Origin: Bacteroidota bacterium | GTDB taxonomy: Bacteria > Bacteroidota > Bacteroidia > Bacteroidales > Paludibacteraceae | DNA length: 7,298 nt | Assembly (NCBI GenBank): GCA_022709605.1 | Contig: JAKLIM010000178.1 | Location: 1-7,298 of the forward strand | Direction: 5' to 3' | In this document: positions 1-6,269 of the stretch, one piece after another | Position numbering within the stretch: position 1 is the first letter of the stretch | How the letters are laid out: every line of letters begins with the position of its first letter | Position numbers and translations under genes: made by a program | The notes under the pieces: generated by a model | Seen by the model: only the letters and a program-made list of their open reading frames with translations | What the model was told of the DNA's origin: nothing | Database searches by the model: none

Positions 1-1582
1 CATTAAAATCGCCGACAACAAGTGAATGTGGATTGTTTTCAACGACACAATTTCGTTTTTCATCAAAAGTTCCATCTCCTTTGCCCGGCAGGATACTAAT
101 ATCATTTGTATTCCAATTGGCGGTTGCTACATCTATTTTCATATCGCCATCGAAATCACCAATTACCACATCTTTAATATATTCTCCAACATAATAATTT
201 GTTTTTGGACCCATTGCGCCCGTGCCATCTCCAAGCAAAACACTTACATCGTTCGAATAACAATTGGCCGTAACTACATCACTTTTTCCATCTCCATTGA
301 AATCACCTATAGCAACTGATTCCGGATTATTGCCAACAGAAAAATCAGTTTTAGCGTTAAACGTTCCATCTCCTTTACCTTTTAGAATGCTTAATGTAAA
401 AGATCGATAATTAACTACAGCGATATCTGCGGTTTTATCACCATTGAAATCTCCAATTGCAACGCGAAGTGGATGTTCGCCAGTGACAAAATCAGTTTTT
501 GTTCCAAATGTGCCAGTTCCGGTTCCCAGTAAAATACTCACATTGTTCGAAAACTGATTGCAAACCACCAAATCAGCAAGCCCATCGTGATTGAAATCAC
601 CTACATTAACTGCAACCGGATATGTGCCAACCAAATAATCTACTTTATCTTTAAATGTCCCATCTCCATTGCCAATAAAAACACAAAGCGAATTGGTGTT
701 CGCATTTGGAGCAGCTAAATCTTTAATGCCATCTCCGTTAAAATCGCCTGAGGTAACACAGAATGAAATGCCTCCTACATTATAATTAGTATAAGAATTA
801 AATGTCCCATCTCCATTCCCCAGTAAAACACTTAAAGATCCGCTGTAATTCGCAGTAACCAAATCGCTTTTTCCATCTCCGTTATAGTCGCCGGAAATAA
901 CATAATTTGGATTTTCACCCACATTTGTAATTTTCAAAGCATAGCTAAGCGATAAAGTTGGTGTGTTAATCAAATGGAAATCAGGCGTTGAGCATGTGGT
1001 CGAATAAGCAATCTTACCGTTTACTGAAACTGATAGCGGCACTACCGAACCTGCTTCTGTCGGAACTGTAACGGTAAGACTTTCAGTGGTTGATGCACTT
1101 ACAGTTGCTTTTACAGCACCAAAATTCACAATGTTTTCAGAAGGAATGGGACTGAAATTTGTTCCAGTTATGGTGACTGTTGTTCCAATTGTACCGGTGG
1201 TGGGAGAGAAAAAGTGTATGGTTGGTACAGTTTCTAAAGTAGTAAATGTTAGATCATCACTAACTGATTCTTCTGCATTTACTCTGTAGTGGTAAGTCGT
1301 GTTGGGTAACAATCCCGTGAGGGTACAACTTACAGGGGTATCTGAATAACCACTAACATTACCTGGAGTTGCTGGTACATTTGTCCCGTAACTAACACTT
1401 GTTCCATAATCAAAAGATACAGAGCATGATGGATAGTTATTACTATTTACAACACCATTCAAAGTCACACCATTTGCTGTAACATTTGAAGCAGCTACAG
1501 TTATAGCAGTGGGAGGTTTAATAGCACTTATTGTTCCAACTTGAAAAACAAAGAGAAGGCAAAGAAGAAGAATTTTGTTCAT
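1..1582 (-). CDS. Secreted FG-GAP/VCBS-repeat protein with Fn3-like and IPT/TIG domains (3' end outside window)
   Basis: I translated this minus-strand frame by hand. It is open for 527 codons from the ATG at 1582 to the left edge, so the C-terminus is missing. Residues 1-20 form a signal peptide (MNK, then a Leu/Val/Phe-rich core, ending TISA). Residues 23-116 resemble a fibronectin-III-like domain, with GTSVSYG and the typical LTGLLPNTTYHYRV strand. Residues 119-203 look like an IPT/TIG domain (ITGTNFSP, NFGAVKA). From residue 231 there are six repeats of 48-49 residues. Each opens with a Ca-loop-like GDFNGDGxxD motif and later carries an LLGNGDGTF-like motif; a seventh begins at residue 524. 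These families form beta-propeller, surface or extracellular adhesin-like proteins. A type IX secretion sorting domain at the missing C-terminus would be typical of the phylum but cannot be seen. The exact role and ligand are unknown. Domain order is clear; function is not. Confidence 0.93.
   Translation of the reverse strand, partial: MNKILLLCLLFVFQVGTISAIKPPTAITVAASNVTANGVTLNGVVNSNNYPSCSVSFDYGTSVSYGTNVPATPGNVSGYSDTPVSCTLTGLLPNTTYHYRVNAEESVSDDLTFTTLETVPTIHFFSPTTGTIGTTVTITGTNFSPIPSENIVNFGAVKATVSASTTESLTVTVPTEAGSVVPLSVSVNGKIAYSTTCSTPDFHLINTPTLSLSYALKITNVGENPNYVISGDYNGDGKSDLVTANYSGSLSVLLGNGDGTFNSYTNYNVGGISFCVTSGDFNGDGIKDLAAPNANTNSLCVFIGNGDGTFKDKVDYLVGTYPVAVNVGDFNHDGLADLVVCNQFSNNVSILLGTGTGTFGTKTDFVTGEHPLRVAIGDFNGDKTADIAVVNYRSFTLSILKGKGDGTFNAKTDFSVGNNPESVAIGDFNGDGKSDVVTANCYSNDVSVLLGDGTGAMGPKTNYYVGEYIKDVVIGDFDGDMKIDVATANWNTNDISILPGKGDGTFDEKRNCVVENNPHSLVVGDFN
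14..892 (-). repeat. Six tandem FG-GAP/VCBS protein repeats (about 147 bp each)
   Basis: The repeats cover residues 231-278, 279-327, 328-376, 377-425, 426-474 and 475-523 of the secreted protein; the first is 48 residues and the rest 49. A seventh starts at the window edge. All six keep the Asp/Asn positions of the D-x-[ND]-x-D-x-x-x-D loop. The Gly after the third acidic residue is lost in repeat 4 (Lys) and repeat 6 (Met). At DNA level the copies have diverged, so this is an old array and not a recent duplication. The total repeat number is unknown because the gene is cut. Confidence 0.9.
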
Positions 1583-1613
1583 AAGTATATTGAATTTTAT
1601 ATTGAAATTTTAA

Positions 1614-1641
1614 ATCTGAGTTTTTTATAAAAAATTCAGAT
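1614..1641. promoter_or_regulatory. 28-bp near-perfect palindrome upstream of the secreted protein gene
   Basis: Arms 1614-1626 and 1629-1641 are complementary over 13 positions, with one G/T pair (G1620 against T1635). The outer part is ATCTGA and the inner part is a T-run facing an A-run. It lies 31 bp upstream of the leftward start codon, so it may be an operator or a hairpin in that gene's 5' leader. The T-run could also act as a weak terminator-like element for either direction. The symmetry is seen in the sequence; the role is inferred. Confidence 0.45.
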
Positions 1642-1732
1642 CATTCTGTTATTTTTTTATTAAAATTTGCTTGTATAATAGTTAAATTTCTTTACTGAAA
1701 TACCTGAAATTTATTTTTTATTTTAACTACAT

Positions 1733-1763
1733 TTTGAGACAATTATTTTATTGTCTATATTTG
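1733..1763 (+). promoter_or_regulatory. Bacteroidota-type promoter for the AraC-family regulator
   Basis: TTTG at 1733-1736 is followed after 19 bases by TATATTTG at 1756-1763. This matches the known phylum consensus TTTG-N19-TAnnTTTG for the -33 and -7 elements in sequence and spacing. Transcription would begin near 1770 and leave a leader of about 90 nt before the start codon at 1862. That leader contains a small hairpin and two direct repeats. Confidence 0.7.
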
Positions 1764-1767
1764 TAGG

Positions 1768-1775
1768 CAAAAGTA
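1768..1775 (-). promoter_or_regulatory. Possible -7 element for the leftward secreted protein gene
   Basis: Read on the minus strand this is TACTTTTG, which fits TAnnTTTG. The nearest minus-strand TTTG lies about 25 bases upstream (1801-1804), longer than the usual 19, so the match is weak. If real, it would overlap the start site of the rightward promoter, and the leftward gene would have a leader of about 180 nt containing the 28-bp palindrome. Confidence 0.25.
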
Positions 1776-1782
1776 ATTTTAT

Positions 1783-1796
1783 AGGCAGTGATGCCT
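1783..1796 (+). promoter_or_regulatory. Small GNRA-loop hairpin in the regulator leader
   Basis: AGGCA (1783-1787) pairs with TGCCT (1792-1796) around a GTGA loop, a GNRA tetraloop in RNA. It sits just downstream of the predicted transcription start, where it could stabilise the 5' end. The stem is only 5 bp and could be chance. Confidence 0.3.
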
Positions 1797-1800
1797 CGAC

Positions 1801-1835
1801 CAAAAGGTAAAAATATTTGACAAAAGGTAAAAATA
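1801..1835. repeat. Two exact 15-bp direct repeats, 20 bp apart
   Basis: CAAAAGGTAAAAATA occurs at 1801-1815 and again at 1821-1835. The period of 20 bp is about two helical turns, so both copies would face the same side of the DNA. A partial third match (CAAAAGTAA) lies at 1768-1776. Position between two divergent genes and regular phasing suggest a protein-binding site, possibly for the AraC-family protein encoded next door, since that family often binds paired direct repeats. The binding role is inference. Confidence 0.5.
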
Positions 1836-1861
1836 ATCGCTAAAAACAACCCATTTTCCAT

Positions 1862-3019
1862 ATGATTCGGACTTTAATTCTTTTGTCGCCGGTATATGTA
1901 TCCCTTTTCTGGATTATCGCTTTTCAAACCAATAAAAAAAACTACAGTGAACCCACCCGGGTTTTAAGCGTATTTATGCTTATTGCACTTGTCAGTTTTG
2001 CAGGAAATTTTGTGTTTTTTGCTCCTTTCCCTAATATTTTCCCTTACTGGGAGCCTTTGTTGGCTTATTTTGGTAGCCTGGCATTTCCGGTTTATTATAT
2101 TTATTTCCGGTTGTTAACTGTGGATGATAAATTCACTATTTCGAAACATGCTAAATACCTCATCGTACCTTTATTAATTGCAACTGTTTACACTGTTGGC
2201 ATATTTCTTACTCCTTTTGAGCAATACAAAGCCTGGCTTTATAACGAAAATCTATTCCCCGAATCCGGCAACATCCAATTCCTGGATTTTATGCGTAAAA
2301 TACTAAAGTTGACCTTTGTGGTATTGCTTATTTTAACCTACATTTTAAACCGGGGTTTACTCACAAAATATGCTGATAAAGCCGAAAATTATTACTCAGA
2401 TATACAGGATGGAAAATACAACAATGCCAAAGTATTAAATCAATTTTTGTTAATAATATCCGTGAGTTGTTTCGTTGCACACATCGTGGGACGTAAATTG
2501 TTGTTGCCCAGCGATACAATCATAAGTATTATCTGGTTGATATTTGCTGTCTCATTGTATGGCATTGGTTATATGGGATTTATACAGAAGCCTGTGAATC
2601 CGACTTTCGAACCGGAAAATGATGTAAAAGAGCCATTAGCTATCCGAAACGAGTTGAACATTTCGCAAATGCTTTTATTAAACAAGCTTTTGGATGAATT
2701 TGAGAATAATAAGATTTTTCTGAACAGCGAACTGAATATTACGGATGTAGTTCAAATAGTAGGTTCGAACCGCACGTATATTTCAACCGTTATCAATCAA
2801 AAATACAATCAGAACTTTTGTGCATTTGTAAATAGTTATCGATTGTCGGAACTGGAACGTGTTTTTCTTGAAAATCCAACATTAAGCAATGAAATACTTG
2901 CCGAAAAATGCGGATTTGGCTCAGTAAATTCAATGAAGAGAGTAATTGCTATTAATTCAGGACATTCAATTACGGGTTGGAAAAAAAGTGTATTTAAATC
3001 TGACTTTATAGAGACCTGA
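1862..3019 (+). CDS. Membrane-anchored AraC-family transcriptional regulator (7TM + HTH)
   Basis: This 385-residue protein has two parts. Residues 1-240 hold about seven hydrophobic helices (roughly 4-22, 34-54, 62-85, 99-119, 146-167, 194-215 and 218-240). Residues 265-385 form an AraC/XylS-type DNA-binding domain with two helix-turn-helix units. The first is near 290-311 (LNITDVVQIVGSNRTYISTVIN), followed by NFCAFVNSYRLSEL; the second is near 341-362 (LSNEILAEKCGFGSVNSMKR). This architecture is common in Bacteroidota, where the helices are thought to sense a signal in or across the membrane and the domain binds DNA on the cytoplasmic side. The second half diverges from the usual FxxxFKxxxGxTPxxYR ending, here MKRVIAINSGHSITGWKK. 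The start is the first ATG in frame, with an A-rich leader and no clear Shine-Dalgarno. It is divergent from the secreted repeat protein gene, a plausible target. The ligand is unknown. Confidence 0.9.
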   Translation: MIRTLILLSPVYVSLFWIIAFQTNKKNYSEPTRVLSVFMLIALVSFAGNFVFFAPFPNIFPYWEPLLAYFGSLAFPVYYIYFRLLTVDDKFTISKHAKYLIVPLLIATVYTVGIFLTPFEQYKAWLYNENLFPESGNIQFLDFMRKILKLTFVVLLILTYILNRGLLTKYADKAENYYSDIQDGKYNNAKVLNQFLLIISVSCFVAHIVGRKLLLPSDTIISIIWLIFAVSLYGIGYMGFIQKPVNPTFEPENDVKEPLAIRNELNISQMLLLNKLLDEFENNKIFLNSELNITDVVQIVGSNRTYISTVINQKYNQNFCAFVNSYRLSELERVFLENPTLSNEILAEKCGFGSVNSMKRVIAINSGHSITGWKKSVFKSDFIET

Positions 3020-3048
3020 AAATTGTCATTTTACTACTTTTCAGTTTA

Positions 3049-3066
3049 ATTCCAAGAAGTTGGGAT
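3049..3066 (+). terminator. Weak hairpin after the regulator gene
   Basis: ATTCCAA and TTGGGAT form a 7-bp stem with one G/T pair around a GAAG loop, 30 bp after the stop codon. The sequence after it is AT-rich but lacks a proper T-run, so termination here is uncertain. Confidence 0.3.
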
Positions 3067-3314
3067 AATTAAATTTACCAATGTGTTTTCGAGATATTAT
3101 TCCGCATAGAAAATAAATCTTCCTGAATTGGAGGAAGTTGCAACGACACAAAGTCGCATTGAATATATATTCTTTGCGTCTTTTTTGTTTATTCTTCTTT
3201 CAGTTTTGTTCAATATTTCCGGATTTGTTCCCACATTTTTGCGACATGACCTCTGGAGTTCCAAAGGTGTACCTGCATTTTTGCGCCCTGTTTTTATAAA
3301 TGATAAAAAGATTG

Positions 3315-3322
3315 TAAATTTG
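3315..3322 (+). promoter_or_regulatory. Possible -7 element for recG
   Basis: TAAATTTG fits TAnnTTTG. No TTTG occurs at the expected 19-base spacing upstream; the nearest ends at 3283, 31 bases away. If used, transcription would start near 3329, right at the first palindrome, so both palindromes would lie in the recG leader. Confidence 0.35.
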
Positions 3323-3326
3323 CCGT

Positions 3327-3394
3327 GTAGAGACGCGGTATACCACGTCTCGTCTCTATAATCAAATAACAGACGCGGCATGCCACGTCTCTAC
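3327..3394. repeat. Pair of REP-like palindromic elements just upstream of recG
   Basis: Copy 1 (3327-3359) reads GTAGAGACGc, GGTATACC, aCGTCTC and then a duplicated GTCTC followed by TAT. Copy 2 (3371-3394) reads AGACGc, GGCATGCC, aCGTCTCTAC and lacks the left GTAG. The two are in the same orientation. The cores differ at two positions that pair with each other (T-A in copy 1, C-G in copy 2), so the palindrome is kept while the sequence changed. Both copies share the same single C/A mismatch flanking the core. The second ends 10 bp before the recG start codon. Similar GTAGAGACG...CGTCTCTAC palindromes are, as I recall, dispersed in several bacterial phyla; copy number here cannot be judged from one window. 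Confidence 0.75.
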
Positions 3395-3404
3395 AAAATA
3401 AAAT

Positions 3405-5501
3405 ATGGATTTCTCGATGCAGGACATAAAATACCTACCGGGTGTGGGGCCAAAAAAAGCGGAGCTTTTCGCGAAGGAACTTGGCATCCGTTCGGTGGAG
3501 GATTTGTTGCGGCATTATCCATATAAATATGTTGACCGCAGTCGGTTTTATTATCTGCACGAGATAAATATCAATATGCCTTTTATTCAGGTGAAAGGCC
3601 ATATTCTGAAATTTGAGAAAATTGGCGAAGGTCACAACATGCGATTATCGGCGATTTTTACCGACGGAAAAGAAACCATAGAACTCGTTTGGTTCAAGGG
3701 GATTAAATTTGTAATTGAAAAATACAAAACGGGCATTGAGTATGTGATTTTCGGAAAACCTGCATTTTTTAATGGAAAATATAATATTGTACACCCAGAT
3801 ATTGAGCTGATTTCTCAACTTCCACCCGCCGAAATGATGGGTTTGCAACCCTATTACAATACGACCGAGAAAATGAAAAGTGGTTTTTTGAATTCGAAAA
3901 TTGTTCAGAAAATCATTTTACCGCTTGTGCAAAATCTGAAAAATGGCGTTCCCGAATCGTTGCCGGCACATATTCTGAAACGATTTGCATTGATGAATCT
4001 CACCGATTCGTTGATAAATGTTCATTTTCCGAAAAATGCAAATGCGCTTAACAAAGCCCGTCAACGGTTGAAATTTGAAGAACTATTTTACATTCAACTC
4101 AGCATTTTACAACAAACCAAATGGCGCGAGCAGAACTTTAAAGGTTTTATATTCAGTCGTATCGGTGACAATTTCAATGCATTTTTCAAAACGTATCTTC
4201 CGTTCGAACTTACGGGTGCACAGAAAAAAGTGTTGCGCGAAATTCGCATTGATGTAGGTTCGGGCAAGCAAATGAACCGGCTGCTTCAGGGCGATGTGGG
4301 AAGTGGGAAAACGCTGGTGGCACTCATGGCCATGTTGATGGCTATTGACAATGGGTACCAGGCTACTTTGATGGCACCCACCGAAATTCTGGCGAATCAG
4401 CATTTCGAAACAATCCGTGAATTTCTGGGCGATATGGGTGTAAATGTGGCTTTGCTAACCGGTTCCACCCGACCAAAAGTACGCGAAGTGCTGCACGAAA
4501 AATTACGTTCGGGCGAGTTAAATATACTCATCGGCACGCATGCTTTGATTGAAGAAGTTGTTCAATACGCCAATCTCGGACTTGTGGTTATCGACGAACA
4601 GCATCGGTTCGGGGTGGAACAACGTTCCAAACTCTGGAAGAAAAACGTGCAACCGCCACACATTCTGGTAATGACCGCCACACCCATTCCGCGCACACTG
4701 GCCATGACGCTTTACGGCGATTTGAGCGTTTCGGTTATCGACGAACTTCCACCGGGACGAAAACCCATTCAAACCTTTCATTATTACCAAAGTAAACGCC
4801 AAAGTCTGAATCAGTTTATTGCCAAACAAGTACAGGCCGGACGACAAATTTATATCGTTTATCCGTTAATTCAGGAATCGGAAAAAATGGATTTGCAGGA
4901 TTTGGAAAACGGTTATAATTACATTTGCGAAACATTTCCCGGGTACAAAGTTTGTAAAGTACATGGCAAACTGAAAGCCGCTGAAAAGGATTTTCAGATG
5001 CAGAAATTCGTTACGGGCGAAGCACAGATAATGGTTGCAACCACGGTGATTGAAGTGGGAGTAAATGTGCCCAATGCTTCGGTTATGATAATCGAAAACG
5101 CCGAACGATTCGGACTTTCGCAGTTACATCAGTTGCGTGGGCGGGTCGGACGTGGAGCCGATCAATCGTATTGTATTTTGCTCACAGGGTTTAAATTAGC
5201 TGCTGAAACCCGCAAACGCATGGACATTCTTGTGAGAACTAATGATGGTTTTGAAATTTCGGAAGCCGACCTGCAACTTCGCGGTCCGGGCGATTTGGAA
5301 GGCACCATGCAAAGCGGCTTGCCTTTCGAACTAAAAATTGCCAATTTAGCGCAGGATGGAAAAATGCTCGAAATTGCCCGTCGTGTAGCCATGGAAATTC
5401 TCGACGAAGATCCTCAACTTCAAAAACCGGAAAATCACATAATGAACGTTCAACTTCGAAAATTAAAAACCAATAAATTAAATTGGGGAGTAATAAGTTA
5501 A
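3405..5501 (+). CDS. recG: ATP-dependent DNA helicase RecG
   Basis: This 698-residue protein matches the usual RecG length (about 690) and is complete. RecG is a cytoplasmic superfamily 2 translocase that reverses stalled replication forks and processes branched DNA such as Holliday junctions and R-loops. The N-terminus has a helix-hairpin-helix-like LPGVGPKKAELF (11-22), then the OB-fold wedge region (about 60-135). Helicase motifs follow in order: Q-like region near 267-280, Walker A GDVGSGKT (296-303), Ia APTEILA (324-330), GTHAL (377-381), Walker B DEQH (397-400), III TATPIPRT (424-431), IV near HGKL (520-523), V ATTVIEVGVNVPNA (545-558) and VI QLRGRVGRG (576-584). The TRG motif is at about 615-638. 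The usual Arg in its GTRQ-G segment is Met here (GTMQSG). The start ATG lies 10 bp after a REP-like palindrome with an A-rich leader. Followed by ndk after 89 bp, which has its own promoter. Confidence 0.98.
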   Translation: MDFSMQDIKYLPGVGPKKAELFAKELGIRSVEDLLRHYPYKYVDRSRFYYLHEININMPFIQVKGHILKFEKIGEGHNMRLSAIFTDGKETIELVWFKGIKFVIEKYKTGIEYVIFGKPAFFNGKYNIVHPDIELISQLPPAEMMGLQPYYNTTEKMKSGFLNSKIVQKIILPLVQNLKNGVPESLPAHILKRFALMNLTDSLINVHFPKNANALNKARQRLKFEELFYIQLSILQQTKWREQNFKGFIFSRIGDNFNAFFKTYLPFELTGAQKKVLREIRIDVGSGKQMNRLLQGDVGSGKTLVALMAMLMAIDNGYQATLMAPTEILANQHFETIREFLGDMGVNVALLTGSTRPKVREVLHEKLRSGELNILIGTHALIEEVVQYANLGLVVIDEQHRFGVEQRSKLWKKNVQPPHILVMTATPIPRTLAMTLYGDLSVSVIDELPPGRKPIQTFHYYQSKRQSLNQFIAKQVQAGRQIYIVYPLIQESEKMDLQDLENGYNYICETFPGYKVCKVHGKLKAAEKDFQMQKFVTGEAQIMVATTVIEVGVNVPNASVMIIENAERFGLSQLHQLRGRVGRGADQSYCILLTGFKLAAETRKRMDILVRTNDGFEISEADLQLRGPGDLEGTMQSGLPFELKIANLAQDGKMLEIARRVAMEILDEDPQLQKPENHIMNVQLRKLKTNKLNWGVIS

Positions 5502-5516
5502 AAAATCGGAACATAT

Positions 5517-5548
5517 TTTGACCGCACTTGCCTTTTTCCTTATCTTTG
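5517..5548 (+). promoter_or_regulatory. Bacteroidota-type promoter for ndk
   Basis: TTTG at 5517-5520 is followed after 20 bases by TATCTTTG at 5541-5548, one base longer than the ideal 19 spacing. Transcription would begin near 5555 and give a leader of about 35 nt. This suggests ndk is transcribed on its own and not only by read-through from recG. Confidence 0.65.
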
Positions 5549-5590
5549 AAAAGCTATTACAATAATTAAATTAATTCAACCCGTATAAAA

Positions 5591-6055
5591 ATGGAAAAAA
5601 CACTCGTAATTGTTAAGCCCGGAGCTGTTCAGCGCGGACTCATAGGTGAAGTTATCAAACGTTTTGAACAAAAAGGACTTCAAATTCGCGGAATAAAAAT
5701 GATTCAGTTAACAGACGAACTTTTAAATGAGCATTATGCACATTTAGCAGATAAACCTTTTTTTGGACGAATTAAAGCTGCTATGACTGCCACGCCGGTA
5801 ATTGTTTGCTGTCTGGAAGGTAAAGATGCAGTAGAAGTTGTTCATGATATGGCAGGTGCTACCAACGGACGCAAAGCAGCATTCGGCACCATTCGTGGCG
5901 ATTTTAGTATGAGCATTCAGGAGAATATTATTCATACTTCCGATTCGATTGAAAATGGCATTACAGAACTCAAACGTTTTTTCAAAGAGGAAGAAATATT
6001 TGACTATAAATTAACAAACCTCGGTTTTATTTATTCAGGCGACGAACTTAATTAA
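5591..6055 (+). CDS. ndk: Nucleoside diphosphate kinase
   Basis: This 154-residue cytoplasmic enzyme transfers the gamma-phosphate from ATP to nucleoside diphosphates through a phospho-histidine, balancing NTP and dNTP pools. The catalytic His is H115 in ENIIHTSDS. Other expected nucleotide-site residues are present: K9 (VKPGAVQRG), Y49 (EHYAHL), F58, T91, R102 (GTIRGDFS) and N112. The family usually has KPD near the N-terminus; here it is KPG. The active-site His is followed by Thr where most bacteria have Gly; I recall HTSDS and a C-terminal extension (EEIFDYK onward) as normal for NDKs of Bacteroidota, which makes this the long form. The start is the first ATG, after an A-rich leader without a clear Shine-Dalgarno. 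Family assignment is firm. Confidence 0.97.
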   Translation: MEKTLVIVKPGAVQRGLIGEVIKRFEQKGLQIRGIKMIQLTDELLNEHYAHLADKPFFGRIKAAMTATPVIVCCLEGKDAVEVVHDMAGATNGRKAAFGTIRGDFSMSIQENIIHTSDSIENGITELKRFFKEEEIFDYKLTNLGFIYSGDELN

Positions 6056-6070
6056 TTATTCGAAGCTGTC

Positions 6071-6089
6071 TCAAAAAAAACTATTTTGA
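6071..6089 (+). terminator. Weak hairpin after ndk
   Basis: TCAAAA (6071-6076) pairs with TTTTGA (6084-6089), 15 bp after the ndk stop codon. The stem is short and AT-rich, so it is at most a weak terminator. The preceding GCTGTCTCAAAA resembles inverted-repeat ends of some insertion sequences, but no transposase or partner end is visible. Confidence 0.2.
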
Positions 6090-6092
6090 ACT

Positions 6093-6222
6093 CGTATCAC
6101 GCAAATTTAGCAACCAAAACACATTTTTATTTTTAATAATTATCAGGCGATTACAATTAATTTGAGAAATTACAATTGCTAACCAACTCACAAAGTAGCT
6201 AAATTTGCGTGCTATTGATACG
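6093..6222. repeat. Long inverted repeat in the ndk to M23 spacer
   Basis: The left arm 6093-6111 pairs with 6198-6222. CGTATC pairs with GATACG (6217-6222) and ACGCAAATTTAGC with GCTAAATTTGCGT (6198-6210), 19 paired bases with one 6-base bulge (6211-6216) on the right. The 86-base interior has a 9-bp direct repeat ATTACAATT (6150-6158 and 6169-6177). It contains no coding frame of note. The shape (about 130 bp, AT-rich, terminal inverted repeats) resembles a small non-autonomous element or dispersed intergenic repeat. The right arm contains a promoter-like TAAATTTG. Confidence 0.6.
6176..6207 (+). promoter_or_regulatory. Possible promoter for the M23 peptidase gene
   Basis: TTG at 6176-6178 is followed after 21 bases by TAAATTTG at 6200-6207, which fits TAnnTTTG with somewhat long spacing. 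Transcription would begin near 6214, leaving a leader of about 55 nt. The -7 element lies inside the right arm of the inverted repeat, so the repeat may have supplied the promoter. Confidence 0.35.
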
Positions 6223-6269
6223 TCATATTTTTTTATTTTATTTTCGGATTTCAATCCCACAACAAATTC

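Larger units (their letters stand above)
3020..3326. other. Non-coding spacer between the regulator gene and recG
   Basis: I find no convincing gene here. The stretch holds a weak hairpin at 3049-3066, an imperfect inverted repeat (GACACAAAG at 3145-3153 against CTTTGCGTC at 3172-3180, one mismatch), and a degenerate 23-bp direct repeat (3226-3248 and 3268-3290, 18 of 23 identical, sharing CATTTTTGCG). Short open frames on both strands here run into the REP-like palindromes and look like by-products. The mix resembles decayed intergenic repeat DNA. Confidence 0.5.

Noticed and set aside
26..319. Plus-strand open frame of 97 codons
   Set aside because: It lies antisense to the FG-GAP/VCBS repeats, and its repeated composition simply mirrors the minus-strand coding repeats.
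14..892. Regular repeats that could suggest a CRISPR array
   Set aside because: The period is about 147 bp, the copies are diverged and all in one coding frame; they are protein repeats.
1086..1289. Plus-strand open frame of 67 codons
   Set aside because: It is antisense to the Fn3-like and IPT/TIG part of the secreted protein, which has a clear domain match.
3128..3361. Plus-strand open frame of 77 codons with a hydrophobic stretch
   Set aside because: It starts with TTG, has no ribosome binding site, contains the degenerate direct repeat and ends in the first REP-like palindrome; no family is recognised.
3097..3381. Minus-strand open frame of 94 codons
   Set aside because: Its ATG is formed by the GGCATGCC core of a palindrome and the frame runs through repeats; it resembles the spurious small ORFs that intergenic repeats produce.
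4107..4403. Minus-strand open frame of 98 codons inside recG
   Set aside because: It is fully antisense to the conserved helicase core of recG, as are the similar frames at 4518-4847 and 5239-5514.
6061..6090. GCTGTCTCAAAA motif resembling an insertion-sequence end
   Set aside because: No matching opposite end, transposase remnant or target duplication is visible in the window.
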